DNA from: Saccharomonospora marina XMU15
GTDB taxonomy: Bacteria; Actinomycetota; Actinomycetes; Mycobacteriales; Pseudonocardiaceae
Reading direction: 5' to 3'
Length of the DNA stretch: 64,000 nt
Assembly (NCBI RefSeq): GCF_000244955.1
Contig: NZ_CM001439.1
Coordinates: forward strand, 4,200,643-4,264,642
Positions 28,417 to 37,535 of the stretch are shown here, in pieces. The notes under the pieces are model-generated. The model was not told the DNA's origin, searched no databases, and saw only the letters and a program-made list of their open reading frames with translations. How positions within the stretch are numbered: position 1 is the stretch's first letter; each line of letters begins with the position of its first letter. Both the position numbers and the translations under genes were made by a program.

Positions 28417-30195
28417 TCAGGTGTAGTCGCGAAAGCCCTTTCCGGTCTTTCGGCCGAGGCGACCGGCCGTCACAAGGTGTTCCAGCAGCGGTGCCGGTGC
28501 GAACCCGGCCTCGCGGAACTCGTTGAACAGCGTCCGCTGGATGGCCAGCGACACGTCGAGCCCGACCACGTCCAGCAGTTCGAACGGGCCCATCGGCAGC
28601 CTGCAGCCGACCTTCATGGCGGTGTCGATGTCGTCGGCTTCGGCGTAGTGGGCCTCTAGCATCTTCACCGCATCGCCGAGGTAGGGGAACAGCAACGCGT
28701 TGACGATGAACCCTGCCCGGTCACCGCAGTGCACCGGGTGCTTGCCGATCGCCTCGCAGACGGCGTGCGCTGTCGCGGCGATATCGGGCGTGGTCGCGAT
28801 CGTGCTGACCACCTCCACAAGGCGCATCACCGGTGCGGGATTGAAGAAGTGCATCCCCACCACGTCGCCCTGTCGTGAGGTGGCCGCCGCGCACTCGATA
28901 ACCGGCAACGAGGAGGTCGTGGTGGCCAGCACCGCGCCCGGTTTGGCGACCTTGTCCAGCGCGGCGAACACGGCCTGTTTGACGGGCAGTTCCTCGGCGA
29001 CGGCCTCCACGATCAGGTCGGCGTCGGCCAGGTCGGCGAAGTCGACGACCGGGCGGATTCGCTCGAGCACGGCCTCGGCGTCGGCGGCTGTCATCCTGCC
29101 CTTGGCCACCGACCGGTCGAGCGAGCCACGCAGCCGCTGCAACGCGGCCTCGCCCTTCTCACCCGTGCGGGCACGCAACACCACGTCGTAGCCGCGCTTG
29201 GCGAACACCTCCACGATTCCGGTCGCCATGGTGCCGGTGCCCACGACGCCGACCTTCGTCACCTCACGGGCCTCGCCGCCGCCCGTGGCGGCCGGTCGCG
29301 GGGTTTCGGCGTCGGTGACCACGGTGGGTGAGTCGGGGGCATCGTAGGTGTAGAAGCCGCGCCCGCTCTTCCTGCCGAGCAACCCTGCCGTGATCATCTG
29401 TTTCAGCAGCGGCGCAGGCGCGTGCAGCTTGTCCCTGGACTGGCGATACATCGTGTCGAGGATCTCGTATGCGGTGTCGAGCCCGATCAGGTCGAGCAGC
29501 GCGAGCGGACCCATCGGGTAGCCACAACCGAGCCGCATGGCGGCGTCGAGGTCCTCCCTGGTGGCGTAGCGCTGCTCGTACATCCGGACGGCGTGGTTGA
29601 GGTAGCCGAACAGCAGGGCGTTGGCGATGAACCCGGCCCGGTCGCCGATCACCACGGGGGTCTTGCCCAGCGCCTTCACGAAGTTAACGACGTCTGCTAC
29701 CACGTCGGGTTCGGTGACCACCGTGCGCACCACTTCGATCAGTTTGAGCACCGGGGCCGGGTTGAAGAAGTGAGTCCCGACGACCTTGCCGGGGCGCTGG
29801 GTGTGCACGCCGATCTCGGTGACCGAAAGCGACGAGGTGTTGGACGCCAGCACGGTGTCCGGCCGGGTGATCGCGTCCAGCCTGCGGAAGATGTCCGCCT
29901 TGAGTTCCAGATTCTCCGGCACCGCCTCGATCACCAGGTCGGCGTCTGCGAGGTCGGACAGCGTGGTGGTGTATCGGATGCGGGCCAGTAGTTCGGTGCG
30001 GGCGGCTTCGTCGAGCTTGCCCTTGGCGGCGGCCCTGGCAGTGGAGTGTTCGATGTGCCCGCGTCCTCGCGCGGCCGCGTGCTCGTCCACCTCGACGGCC
30101 ACCACCGTGACGCCGCTGCGTGCGAGCACCTCGGCGATGCCCGACCCCATCGTGCCGAGACCGACGACGCCTACGACCGAGAACTCACGTGCCAC
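28417..30195 (-). CDS. Tandem-duplicated 3-hydroxyacyl-CoA dehydrogenase
   Basis: 592 residues containing two complete copies of the enzyme. Copy 1 (about 1-290) starts VGVVGLGTMGSGIAEVLARSG, copy 2 (about 310-592) starts VGVVGTGTMATGIVEVFAKRG; both have the Rossmann GxGxxG loop, a VIEAV/IVEAV strand, the catalytic HFFNPAP and the C-terminal GDRAGFI-NALLFPY-type dimer domain. It oxidises 3-hydroxyacyl-CoA with NAD+, for beta-oxidation or hydroxybutyryl-CoA metabolism. GTG start with CCGGAGG upstream. A perfect TTACTC palindrome lies in its leader. Confidence 0.93.
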   Translation of the reverse strand: MAREFSVVGVVGLGTMGSGIAEVLARSGVTVVAVEVDEHAAARGRGHIEHSTARAAAKGKLDEAARTELLARIRYTTTLSDLADADLVIEAVPENLELKADIFRRLDAITRPDTVLASNTSSLSVTEIGVHTQRPGKVVGTHFFNPAPVLKLIEVVRTVVTEPDVVADVVNFVKALGKTPVVIGDRAGFIANALLFGYLNHAVRMYEQRYATREDLDAAMRLGCGYPMGPLALLDLIGLDTAYEILDTMYRQSRDKLHAPAPLLKQMITAGLLGRKSGRGFYTYDAPDSPTVVTDAETPRPAATGGGEAREVTKVGVVGTGTMATGIVEVFAKRGYDVVLRARTGEKGEAALQRLRGSLDRSVAKGRMTAADAEAVLERIRPVVDFADLADADLIVEAVAEELPVKQAVFAALDKVAKPGAVLATTTSSLPVIECAAATSRQGDVVGMHFFNPAPVMRLVEVVSTIATTPDIAATAHAVCEAIGKHPVHCGDRAGFIVNALLFPYLGDAVKMLEAHYAEADDIDTAMKVGCRLPMGPFELLDVVGLDVSLAIQRTLFNEFREAGFAPAPLLEHLVTAGRLGRKTGKGFRDYT

Positions 30196-30210
30196 GGCAA
30201 CCTCCGGTGG

Positions 30211-30224
30211 TTACTCAGGAGTAA
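30211..30224. promoter_or_regulatory. Palindromic operator candidate before the hydroxyacyl-CoA dehydrogenase gene
   Basis: TTACTC-AG-GAGTAA, a perfect 6-bp inverted repeat with a 2-bp centre, 16 bp upstream of the start codon. The size and symmetry suit a TetR-type regulator, which often control fatty-acid catabolic genes in actinobacteria. The regulator is not in this window. Confidence 0.55.
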
Positions 30225-30320
30225 TCAGTGGATGGTGCCATTACCCGGCCCGGAAGCCAAACCCGCCGAACCACCTGACGAGCAGGCCAGCGAATCAGCC
30301 AGGCCAATCGGCCCGGCGAG

Positions 30321-31007
30321 TCAGGCTTCGGAGAAGTCGCGTTCGACAAGCGCACGGACCCGGTCGACGGCTTCGGCCGCCTGTGGCCCGCTCGCCTCCA
30401 CCCCGATGCGGTCGCCCTTTCGGGCGCCCAGCGACATGAGCGCGAGCACACTGTGCCCGTCGGCCTCGTCGTCGCCGAGACGGACCCGGACGACCGCGTC
30501 CATTCCCGCGATCGCGCGCACCAGCAGTGCCGCGGGCCGGGCGTGCAGGCCGATCTCGTTGGTCAGCGTCAACTCGGCGCGTACCGTTTCGCCCGCCGCC
30601 TGCTCACGCTCGGTCGGTTCGGCGGCAGTGCCCGCACCCGCCGCCTCCATGGCGGCTCTGGCCACCCCGTCGCGGTCGGCGCCGCCCTGCGCGGCGACGG
30701 CGGCGGCGACCGCCCCCTCCACCAGCGGCGCGTCCACCACGACGGCTGAGGACGGATCCGCAAGCGACTCCACCACCAGTTCGGCGGTGAGCTGCGCGCT
30801 GCCGAGGTCGTAGAGCAACACCACCCCGGCCCCCGCGTCCGCTTGGTTGACGGCCTGCAGCACCGTCTCGTAGTCGGTGCCGATGCCGCCCTCGCTGAGC
30901 CCACCCGCGGCGAGCACCCTGACATCGGGAGCCATCTGTGCGGCCAGTTCCACCACGCCTTCGGAGAGCTTCGCGCTGTGTGAGACCGCGACCAGCCCGA
31001 CCCTCAT
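30321..31007 (-). CDS. dhaM: Dihydroxyacetone kinase phosphotransferase subunit DhaM (EIIA-HPr fusion)
   Basis: 228 residues. Residues 1-125 are the EIIA(man)-like domain with phosphorylated His10 in VAVSHSAKLSEGV. A linker leads to an HPr domain (about 140-228) with His155 in EIGLHARPAALLV and the regulatory serine in GHSVLALMSLGA. It relays phosphate from PEP/EI to the ADP bound in DhaL. Unlike E. coli DhaM there is no C-terminal EI fragment, so it depends on the general EI encoded elsewhere. It overlaps dhaL by 4 nt. Confidence 0.93.
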   Translation of the reverse strand: MRVGLVAVSHSAKLSEGVVELAAQMAPDVRVLAAGGLSEGGIGTDYETVLQAVNQADAGAGVVLLYDLGSAQLTAELVVESLADPSSAVVVDAPLVEGAVAAAVAAQGGADRDGVARAAMEAAGAGTAAEPTEREQAAGETVRAELTLTNEIGLHARPAALLVRAIAGMDAVVRVRLGDDEADGHSVLALMSLGARKGDRIGVEASGPQAAEAVDRVRALVERDFSEA

Positions 31008-31627
31008 CGAGCCGCGTCCGCGAACGCGCGCAGCAGCAGGGCGGTGGAGCGGGCACCCGGATCGAGATGCCCGACACTGCGCTCGCCGAGGTAGGAAGCC
31101 CTGCCCTTGCGGGCCACCAGCGGCACGGTGGACCGCGCCCCCTCGTCGGCCGCGTCGGCGGCGGCGGCGAGCTGCGCGGCGATCCCCTCGCCCTTGGCGG
31201 CTTCGGCGGCCTCGACGGCGGGACTGAGCGCGTCCACCATGGTCGCGTCACCGACCTCGGCCTTGCCTCTGGCCACCACTCCCTCGAGCCCGGCCCGCAA
31301 CACGGTCACCAACCCTTCGGAATCCAATCGCGACTCTTGCCCCAGCGAGGTGGCCGCGCGCAGGAACGCCGTTCCGTACAGTGGCCCGGCAGCGCCACCG
31401 ACCTTGGAGATGAGTGTGGTCGCCACCACCTTCAGCACCCCGGCCGGTGTGTCCGGCACAGTTGTGTCCAGTGTGGCCAGTACGGCGGTGAACCCCCTGT
31501 TCATGTTCTCACCGTGGTCACCGTCCCCGATCGGACGATCCAAATCGGTCAGTTCGACGCGATGTCGTTCGATGACGTCGGCGGCCGCGCGGACGGCCGC
31601 CGCCACGTCGGACGCTTCGCAGCTCAT
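31004..31627 (-). CDS. dhaL: Dihydroxyacetone kinase ADP-binding subunit DhaL
   Basis: 207 residues. LTDLDRPIGDGDHGENMNRGF carries the Mg-binding aspartates that hold ADP. KVGGAAGPLYGTAFLRA is the conserved phosphate/nucleotide loop and MVDALSPAVEA follows. DhaL keeps ADP as a cofactor that is re-phosphorylated by DhaM. The start overlaps the dhaK stop by one base (TGATG) and the end overlaps dhaM by 4 nt, so the three subunits are translationally coupled. Confidence 0.94.
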   Translation of the reverse strand: MSCEASDVAAAVRAAADVIERHRVELTDLDRPIGDGDHGENMNRGFTAVLATLDTTVPDTPAGVLKVVATTLISKVGGAAGPLYGTAFLRAATSLGQESRLDSEGLVTVLRAGLEGVVARGKAEVGDATMVDALSPAVEAAEAAKGEGIAAQLAAAADAADEGARSTVPLVARKGRASYLGERSVGHLDPGARSTALLLRAFADAAR

Positions 31628-32625
31628 CACTTTCCCCAGCGCAGCGCCGGTGTGCTGACCGGGGCGTCCCACAGCGAGGCCAGTTCCTCGTCCAGCCGCA
31701 GCAGGGTCAGGCTGATGCCCTGCATCTCCAGGCTGGTGATGTAGGGGCCGACCAGCCTGCGGGTGACCCGGATACCGCGATCGGCGAGCAGCCGCTCCGC
31801 GATGCCGTGGGCCAGGTACAGCTCCAGCAGCGGGGTTCCGCCCATCGAGTTGGTGAACAGCAGTACCTCGTCGCCGCCTGCGAAGGGCAGGTCGTCGACG
31901 ACGGCGGAGAGCATGCGCTCCACCAGCGCGTCGGCGGACTCCGCCGGGATGCGCTCGCGTCCGGGCTCACCGTGGATGCCGATGCCGAACTCGATCTCGT
32001 CTGCTCCGAGGTCGAAGCTCGGCTCGCCGACGTGTGGCACGGTGGGTGCCGACAGCGCGACCCCGATCGAGCGGACCTGCCCGATCACCTTGCGCGCCAC
32101 GGCCTCCACGTCGTCGAGCGAGTCACCACGTTCGGAGGCGGCACCGGTGATCTTCTCCAGCAACACGGTGCCGCCGACGCCGCGCCGTCCGGCGGTGAAC
32201 GTGGAGTCGGCCACGGCGACGTCGTCGTCGATCACGACGCTGCGCACATCCAGCCCGTCCGCGGCGGCGAGTTCGGCGGCGGTTTCGAAGTTCAGCACGT
32301 CGCCGGTGTAGTTCTTCACGATCAGCAGCGCGCCCTTGCTTCCCGCCGACGCCGAGATCGCGGCCTGCACCGCGTCAGGGGTCGGCGAGGTGAAGACGGC
32401 ACCGGGCACGGCGGCGTGCAGCATTCCGTGGCCCACGAAGCCGCCGTGCAGCGGTTCGTGTCCGGAGCCGCCTCCCGAGATCACCGCGACGCCGGGCGCG
32501 GGCGCGTCGGCGCGCACGACGAAGGCCGGGTCGTACTCCACTCTCAGCATGTCGGGATGAGCGGCAGCCATGCCCCTCAAGGATTCGGTCACCACCGCCG
32601 CTGGGTCGTTGATGATCTTCTTCAC
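31627..32625 (-). CDS. dhaK: Dihydroxyacetone kinase substrate-binding subunit DhaK
   Basis: 332 residues from GTG 32625, with an ideal GGAGGT upstream. KKIINDPAAVV is the family N-terminus and SGGGSGHEPLHGGFVG is the substrate loop with His56. The covalent hemiaminal residue is His218 in GIGIHGEPG. FTNSMGGTPLLELYL closes the site. DhaK presents dihydroxyacetone to DhaL-ATP, giving DHA phosphate for glycolysis. Gene order dhaK-L-M forms one operon; no regulator (dhaR/dhaS) is adjacent. Confidence 0.95.
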   Translation of the reverse strand: MKKIINDPAAVVTESLRGMAAAHPDMLRVEYDPAFVVRADAPAPGVAVISGGGSGHEPLHGGFVGHGMLHAAVPGAVFTSPTPDAVQAAISASAGSKGALLIVKNYTGDVLNFETAAELAAADGLDVRSVVIDDDVAVADSTFTAGRRGVGGTVLLEKITGAASERGDSLDDVEAVARKVIGQVRSIGVALSAPTVPHVGEPSFDLGADEIEFGIGIHGEPGRERIPAESADALVERMLSAVVDDLPFAGGDEVLLFTNSMGGTPLLELYLAHGIAERLLADRGIRVTRRLVGPYITSLEMQGISLTLLRLDEELASLWDAPVSTPALRWGK

Positions 32626-32708
32626 GAGCACCTCCGGCCACGATGTGGGGTTCGCCTCCAACCTAACGCCTGAGGCGCTCGCACGCGCGATTCTTCACCG
32701 AGATCGCG

Positions 32709-33689
32709 TCACCGCGACGGCAGCGCGGCGACCACCGACCTGGCGAACTCGCCTGCTCTGGCGCAGGCATCGTCCTTGGTGACGTCCTCGCCGAAGTCGT
32801 AGTACGACACCGACACGATCTCCCCGTCGCCGTCTTCGGCCCCGGCTCTGTGCTGCCAGGACACGTCGCACTCGGCGGTGTCGGTGGCGCCGGGTTCGCT
32901 CACCGCGGTGACGCCACCGATGTCGATCCTCGTGCCGTTCTCGGGGTCGGGCGGGTAGCCACTGTGGAAGCGCACGTGGACCGTGGAGCGCCCTGACTGG
33001 AACTGGCACATGTGCAGTCCCGCGGCCTGCCTGGTGGCCTCGTCGCCGAGCACGCCGGTCACCGTGTCGGCGGCCACGCTGTCGCACGGCTCGACGGGCA
33101 GCAGCGAATCCGGTGCGGGCGAGTAGGTCGGCGGGTCCGCCCGAACGGACCGGACCACCGCGGCGAGGATCGCGACGCCCTGGCCGCATGGTTCGCCGCC
33201 GGAGTACTGCACCTGCAGACCGATCCCCATGCTCGGCGCGCGGGAGGTCACCGCCGTCACGAAACAGGTCTCGTCGTCGATCTTGTTCTCCACGAGGGGC
33301 AGTCCCTCGACGTTCCCGGTGGCCTGCTCGGCCATGACCAGCGACTCGCCCAGTTCCAGCGAGAGCTGCAGAGTCTTGCCTCCCGCGTCGCGCAGTTCGG
33401 TGCGGCACGCGCCCCACTCCAGTTCCGAGGGCTCGCCCACGCGTTCGAAGTCGGCGGTCGGATCCGCCGACAGCAAGGCACACGGGTCAACCGTCCGCAG
33501 CGCCGACAGCGAAACCGCGGGGTCGGTGATCGGTCCGGTGGGCACGTCCGCCTGCCCACTGCCCGGCTTCGCGGGCACCGTGGTGCGCTCGTAGTTCGAC
33601 TTCGAAAGGTCCTCACCCGCGCAGCCGCCCAGCAGGCCTACCAGTGCCGCCGCGAGCAGGGCCGCGAAGGCGGGAACACGACTCAACAC
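32709..33689 (-). CDS. DUF3558-type lipoprotein, two repeats
   Basis: 326 residues. The lipoprotein signal VLSRVPAFAALLAAALVGLLGG ends at Cys23 or so (LGGCAGE). Two DUF3558-like units follow: TVDPCALLSADPT...LEWGACRTEL and PVEPCDSVAADTV...GLHMCQFQSG, each with a Pro-Cys pair and a partner Cys likely to form a disulfide. DUF3558 lipoproteins are abundant in Pseudonocardiaceae and related families; no function is established. GTG 33689 or TTG 33686 may start translation. Confidence 0.85.
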   Translation of the reverse strand: MLSRVPAFAALLAAALVGLLGGCAGEDLSKSNYERTTVPAKPGSGQADVPTGPITDPAVSLSALRTVDPCALLSADPTADFERVGEPSELEWGACRTELRDAGGKTLQLSLELGESLVMAEQATGNVEGLPLVENKIDDETCFVTAVTSRAPSMGIGLQVQYSGGEPCGQGVAILAAVVRSVRADPPTYSPAPDSLLPVEPCDSVAADTVTGVLGDEATRQAAGLHMCQFQSGRSTVHVRFHSGYPPDPENGTRIDIGGVTAVSEPGATDTAECDVSWQHRAGAEDGDGEIVSVSYYDFGEDVTKDDACARAGEFARSVVAALPSR

Positions 33690-33736
33690 GGCAGGAACGT
33701 TATCCCCACCGAGCGGGTGGCGTGCGAGGAACCCGG

Positions 33737-34012
33737 CTAGCGGTCGTGCTCCTCGCCGGTCGCCGTGTCGGGCTCCGCGGGTACCGCGACGGGCCGCAAC
33801 CTGGCCCACGCGACGAACGCCGAGGCGAACACCAGCATGCCGATACCCGCCCACAGATTGATGTTGACGCCCGCGGCCTTGGTGATGTCCTCCTCGGTAG
33901 TGAAGCCGGTTCCCAGCACGGTGAGCACCGCGCCGTAGACGCCCATGAGCAGCGCGATGACCAGCCGCACGTCGAACACCCCCGCGCCGCGCGAGCGGGT
34001 GTCGTTCGCCAA
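33737..34012 (-). CDS. Small two-span membrane protein partnering the symporter
   Basis: 91 residues from TTG 34012, supported by an ideal AGGAGGT 6 nt upstream that overlaps the symporter stop codon. Helix 1 is LVIALLMGVYGAVLTVLGTGF and helix 2 is WAGIGMLVFASAFVAWARL; the tail is acidic. Close coupling to a sodium:solute symporter (10 bp gap, shared bases) recalls the small membrane proteins that accompany actinobacterial SSS carriers. A role in assembly or regulation of the carrier is inference. Confidence 0.82.
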   Translation of the reverse strand: MANDTRSRGAGVFDVRLVIALLMGVYGAVLTVLGTGFTTEEDITKAAGVNINLWAGIGMLVFASAFVAWARLRPVAVPAEPDTATGEEHDR

Positions 34013-34022
34013 TTCGCACCTC

Positions 34023-35723
34023 CTAGAAGACGATGTTCAATACGACGGTGAGTGCCAGCGCGATTCCGGCCAGCAAACCCGGCCTGCGGTACCAGCCCGC
34101 GTCCTCACCGGTGGTGGAGTGCCGCAGCGATTCCTTCGGCGTCAGCGAGTAGACCAGGCCGACAAGCTGTGCCTGCGGTTTCGGCCGGGAGCCGTAGGTG
34201 ACCGCCACGCTCACGGCGATGTCCACCACGAATGCCGCACCCGCGCCGACGAACGCCGCTCCCTGGCCGGGCAGGTCCCACACCCCCGTCTCGGCCAGCA
34301 GGAACACGACCACCGCGGCGCCGGTACCGCTGACCAGCCCCGTCCAACCTGCGGTCGGGGTCATCCGCTTCCAGAACATGCCCAGGATGAACGTGGCGAA
34401 CAGCGGCGCGTTGAAGAAGGAGAACAGCTGCTGCAGGTAGTCCATCAGGTTGCTGTAGGTGGAGGCGATGAACGCGGTACCGATCGCCGAGACGGTGGCC
34501 GCCACGGTGACCACGCGACCGATGCCCAGGTAGTACTCGTCCGGCCTGCCCTTGCGCAGGTACGCCTGCCAGATGTCGTAGGTGAACACCGTGTTGAACG
34601 AGCTCAGGTTGGCCGCCATGCCTGCCATGAAGGACGCGAGCAGGCCCGCGATGGCGATTCCGAGCATGCCGTTGGGCAGCAGGTCACGCATCAGCAGCAG
34701 CAGGGCGTCGTTGAACGTCGCGCCGCTGTCGGCCGCCTGCCCGCGCATCAGCGCGGCCTTGTTCTCGCCGAGCAGTTCGGTGACGGTGACGCCGGCGATC
34801 ATCCCCGGAACGATCACGATGAACGGCATCAGCAGCTTCGGGAACGCGCCGATGATGGGGGTTCGCCGGGCGGCGGACATGCTCTTGGAAGCCATGGCTC
34901 GCTGCACCTCGACGAAGTTCGTGGTCCAGTAGCCGAACGACAGCACGAACCCGAGCCCGAAGACCAGGCCGAGCACGGAGAGGAAGTTGCTGGAGAAGCC
35001 GGTGAGTTGGCTGCCGGGCCAGGCGTTCAGCTGCTGCGAGCCACCGGGGCCCTCCGAGATCGCCTGGGCGAGGCCCTGCCAGCCGCCGACCTTGTAGAGG
35101 CCGACGATCGTCAGCGGCAGCAGCGCCGCCACGATGACGAAGAACTGCAGCACCTCGTTGTAGATCGCGGCGGACAGCCCGCCGAGTGCGGTGTATGTCA
35201 GCACGATCGCCGCGGCGAGCATGATCGACACCCAGATCGGCCAGCCCAGCAGCAGGTTCACCACGCTCGCGAGCAGGAAGAGGTTCGCACCGGCGATGAG
35301 GATCTGGGCCAGTGCGAAGCTGATGCCGTTGACGAGGTGAGCGGGCTTGCCGAACCGTCGCAGCATGAACTCCGGCACGCTGCGGACCTTCGAGCCGTAG
35401 TAGAACGGCATCATCACGATGCCGAGGAACAGCATCGCGGGCACCGCGCCGATCCAGAAGTAGTGCGCCGTCGGCATCCCGTACTGCGCGCCGTTGGCGG
35501 ACATGCCCATGACCTCGATCGCGCCGAGGTTGGCCGCGATGAACGCGAGCCCGGTGACCCAGGCGGGCAACGATCGGCCGGACAGGAAGAAGTCGAGGCT
35601 GGTCGACACCTGTCTGCGGGACAGGTAGCCGATGCCGAGCACGAGCAGGAAGTAGAACCCGAGCAGCGCGTAATCCACCGCGTTCGCGTCGATTCGCAGG
35701 TTCGCCTGGGCAAGCACGTGCAC
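34023..35723 (-). CDS. Sodium:solute symporter (SSS family)
   Basis: 566 residues from GTG 35723, with GGAGGT 6 nt upstream; an upstream ATG at 35747 has no such site. About thirteen to fourteen hydrophobic helices with the LeuT-type core. Motifs include YLSRRQVSTSLDFFLSGRSLPAW, GMSANGAQYGMPTAHYFW, ALGGLSAAIYNEVLQFF (sodium/sugar signature) and FMAGMAANLSSFNTVFTYDIW. The closest resemblance is to SGLT/monosaccharide-type SSS carriers, but the substrate is not certain. Preceded by a promoter at 35785-35813. Confidence 0.9.
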   Translation of the reverse strand: MHVLAQANLRIDANAVDYALLGFYFLLVLGIGYLSRRQVSTSLDFFLSGRSLPAWVTGLAFIAANLGAIEVMGMSANGAQYGMPTAHYFWIGAVPAMLFLGIVMMPFYYGSKVRSVPEFMLRRFGKPAHLVNGISFALAQILIAGANLFLLASVVNLLLGWPIWVSIMLAAAIVLTYTALGGLSAAIYNEVLQFFVIVAALLPLTIVGLYKVGGWQGLAQAISEGPGGSQQLNAWPGSQLTGFSSNFLSVLGLVFGLGFVLSFGYWTTNFVEVQRAMASKSMSAARRTPIIGAFPKLLMPFIVIVPGMIAGVTVTELLGENKAALMRGQAADSGATFNDALLLLMRDLLPNGMLGIAIAGLLASFMAGMAANLSSFNTVFTYDIWQAYLRKGRPDEYYLGIGRVVTVAATVSAIGTAFIASTYSNLMDYLQQLFSFFNAPLFATFILGMFWKRMTPTAGWTGLVSGTGAAVVVFLLAETGVWDLPGQGAAFVGAGAAFVVDIAVSVAVTYGSRPKPQAQLVGLVYSLTPKESLRHSTTGEDAGWYRRPGLLAGIALALTVVLNIVF

Positions 35724-36062
35724 GACCGCACCTCCGCCAGTCAACATCAGTCAACAACAAACACCAGGATCGACCCGGAGGCGCACACTACCGCACGATT
35801 TCGCCCAGGTGAACAGCTCGTGCGTGAATCACTTACCGATCGCGGCGGATGTGGGCCACAACACCGAACGCAACACGGCAGGGCAGCAGGGTGAAGTCAC
35901 CGGGGATCGGTGCGAGCGGCAAGCGCGCCCCGCAGCCGCCACGGGTGCTGCCGCGTGTCCGCGAAGCGTCGCAGGCCGATTCCGCGCTCCCAGCGCTCGG
36001 CACGGTGCGAGCACCGACCGTCGGGCAAGCCCGTCCGGACGCAAAGGCCGCCGAAGGACGAG
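35724..36062. other. Non-coding gap between nucS and the symporter gene
   Basis: 339 bp. The symporter promoter lies at 35785-35813. The rest holds short hairpins (GGTGA-AG-TCACC near 35893 and CGGTGC-GA-GCACCG near 36003) that may include a nucS terminator. I see no coding sequence with a start site and no recognised RNA family. Confidence 0.5.
35785..35813 (-). promoter_or_regulatory. Promoter of the symporter operon
   Basis: Minus strand TTCACC (35813-35808), a 17-bp spacer and TAGTGT (35790-35785), the TAnnnT -10 form common in actinobacteria. The predicted leader is about 55 nt. Two AGTCAACA direct repeats lie between it and the start codon. Confidence 0.5.
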
Positions 36063-36722
36063 TCAGAACAGCCGGAATTCGTCCGGTTCGATGCCGCGAA
36101 GCGCGTCGTAGTCGAGCGTCACGCAGCGGATGCCGCGGTCCTCGGCGAGGGTGCGGGCCTGCGGCTTGATCAACTGCGCGGCGAACACACCCTGCACCGG
36201 CGCGAGCAGTGGATCACGGTTGAGCAGCTCAAGGTACCTCGTCAGCTGCTCGACGCCGTCGATCTCGCCCCTGCGTTTGATCTCGACGGCCACTGCGGCG
36301 CCCTCGCCGTCGCGGGCGAGGATGTCGACGGGCCCGATGGCGGTCGGGTACTCCCTGCGGACGAGCGTGTAACCGTCGCCGAGCGTGGTGATGTGCTCGG
36401 CGAGCAACTCCTGCAGGTGCGCCTCCACGCCGTCCTTCACAAGCCCCGGTTCGGCGCCCAGGTCGTGATCGATCGCATCGAGCACCCGGTCGATGGTGAT
36501 GACCAGCTTCTCCCCCGACTTGTTCTGCACGATCCAGAGGTTGCCGTCCTCGATCAGCCAGCACGGCGGGCTCATCCAGTTCAGCGGCTTGTAGGCGCGG
36601 TCGTCGGAATGCACCGACACCGAACCGTCCGCCTTGACGAGCAGCAGCCGGGTGGCCATGGGCAGGTGGGCCGTCAAGCGTCCCGCATAGTCCACCTGAC
36701 ACCGAGCGATCACTAAGCGCAC
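36063..36722 (-). CDS. nucS: NucS/EndoMS mismatch-specific endonuclease
   Basis: 219 residues from GTG 36722, which gives [21 protein letters not shown], the exact family N-terminus. [16 protein letters not shown] is the dimer/DNA-binding region. The nuclease core is [39 protein letters not shown] (Asp, Glu, Lys catalytic set) and [22 protein letters not shown]. The C-terminal EFRLF matches the clamp-binding tail. NucS cuts both strands at mismatches and replaces MutSL in actinobacteria. Divergent from the ehuC-like gene. Confidence 0.96.
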   Translation of the reverse strand: MRLVIARCQVDYAGRLTAHLPMATRLLLVKADGSVSVHSDDRAYKPLNWMSPPCWLIEDGNLWIVQNKSGEKLVITIDRVLDAIDHDLGAEPGLVKDGVEAHLQELLAEHITTLGDGYTLVRREYPTAIGPVDILARDGEGAAVAVEIKRRGEIDGVEQLTRYLELLNRDPLLAPVQGVFAAQLIKPQARTLAEDRGIRCVTLDYDALRGIEPDEFRLF

Positions 36723-36729
36723 GAAGCAG

Positions 36730-36735
36730 AGATTA
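36730..36735 (-). promoter_or_regulatory. -10 box for a leaderless nucS transcript
   Basis: On the minus strand TAATCT ends 7 nt before the GTG at 36722, with no ribosome site between. Confidence 0.5.
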
Positions 36736-36781
36736 GGGGACGGCACAAGTCGGCTGCTCGGCACCTTGGGGGGTCCCCCGT

Positions 36782-36787
36782 TAGTGT
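36782..36787 (+). promoter_or_regulatory. -10 box of the ehuC-like/ehuD-like operon
   Basis: TAGTGT lies 28 nt before the GTG at 36816. Just upstream is the perfect palindrome GGGGG-GT-CCCCC (36768-36779), at the place where a regulator could bind between -10 and -35. Confidence 0.4.
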
Positions 36788-36815
36788 CATCACGACCCCG
36801 ACGAGAGGTATCCGA

Positions 36816-37535
36816 GTGAACGACACACCAACACTGTTCGACTGGACGGGCAACCTCGTCAGCGGGCTTGGCGTGACACTGCTCATCACGGCTTTGGGGA
36901 CCGCTCTCATGCTCGTCGTCTCCATCGTCCTCGGCCTGCTCGCGCGCTCGCAACGATTGCCCGTGCGAGGCCTGGCGAGAACGGTCATCGAGTTCTTCAG
37001 AGGCACCTCGCTTCCGATCCAGCTGTGGTGGCTGTTCTTCGCGTTGCCGCTGCTCGGCATCAAGTTCGACGCCGTGTTCGTCGGCGTGCTCGCGTTCGGA
37101 CTGAACTACGGCGCATACGGAGCGGAGGTGGTGCGGGGCTCGATCAACGCGGTGCCGCGCACCCAGTGGGAGGCCGCGATCGCGCTGAACCTGTCGCCCT
37201 GGCAACGCATGACCCGCGTGATCTGGCCGCAGGCGATCGCGCTGATGATCCCGTCGATGAACAACCTGTTCATCCAACTGCTCAAGAGCACCCCGTTGCT
37301 CTACACGATCTCGCTGGTCGACCTGATGACGATGGGTGAGTCGTTCCGGTTCGCGGGCGGCGACGAGACCGTGATGTACCTGGCGCTGATGGTGATCTAC
37401 TTCATCCTCGCCTACGCGGTGACCTTCCTGTCCAACATGGCCGAGATCGTCGCGAAGTCCAAGCTGGGCAGGCACGAAGGGCTGCGCAGTGTCTTTCGGC
37501 CGCGCAAGCCCGTCCCCGCGGAGGTGGCGCCGTGA
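36816..37535 (+). CDS. Polar amino acid/ectoine-type ABC permease (EhuC-like), system 1
   Basis: 239 residues, GTG with GAGAGG 7 nt upstream. Five hydrophobic helices of the HisM/GlnP type. [23 protein letters not shown] and the cytoplasmic EAA loop [39 protein letters not shown] are typical of ectoine/hydroxyectoine permease EhuC. It pairs with the next gene (GTGA overlap) to make a heterodimeric channel. No ATPase gene is adjacent; the ATPase of system 2 at 40.7 kb could serve both (inference). Confidence 0.8.
   Translation: MNDTPTLFDWTGNLVSGLGVTLLITALGTALMLVVSIVLGLLARSQRLPVRGLARTVIEFFRGTSLPIQLWWLFFALPLLGIKFDAVFVGVLAFGLNYGAYGAEVVRGSINAVPRTQWEAAIALNLSPWQRMTRVIWPQAIALMIPSMNNLFIQLLKSTPLLYTISLVDLMTMGESFRFAGGDETVMYLALMVIYFILAYAVTFLSNMAEIVAKSKLGRHEGLRSVFRPRKPVPAEVAP

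Noticed and set aside
36017-36060. A c-di-GMP (GEMM-like) riboswitch, suggested by GGGCAAGCCC and GGACGCAAAGGCC
   Set aside because: The second stem-loop partner and the GNRA tetraloop are missing, and no plus-strand gene follows for 750 bp.
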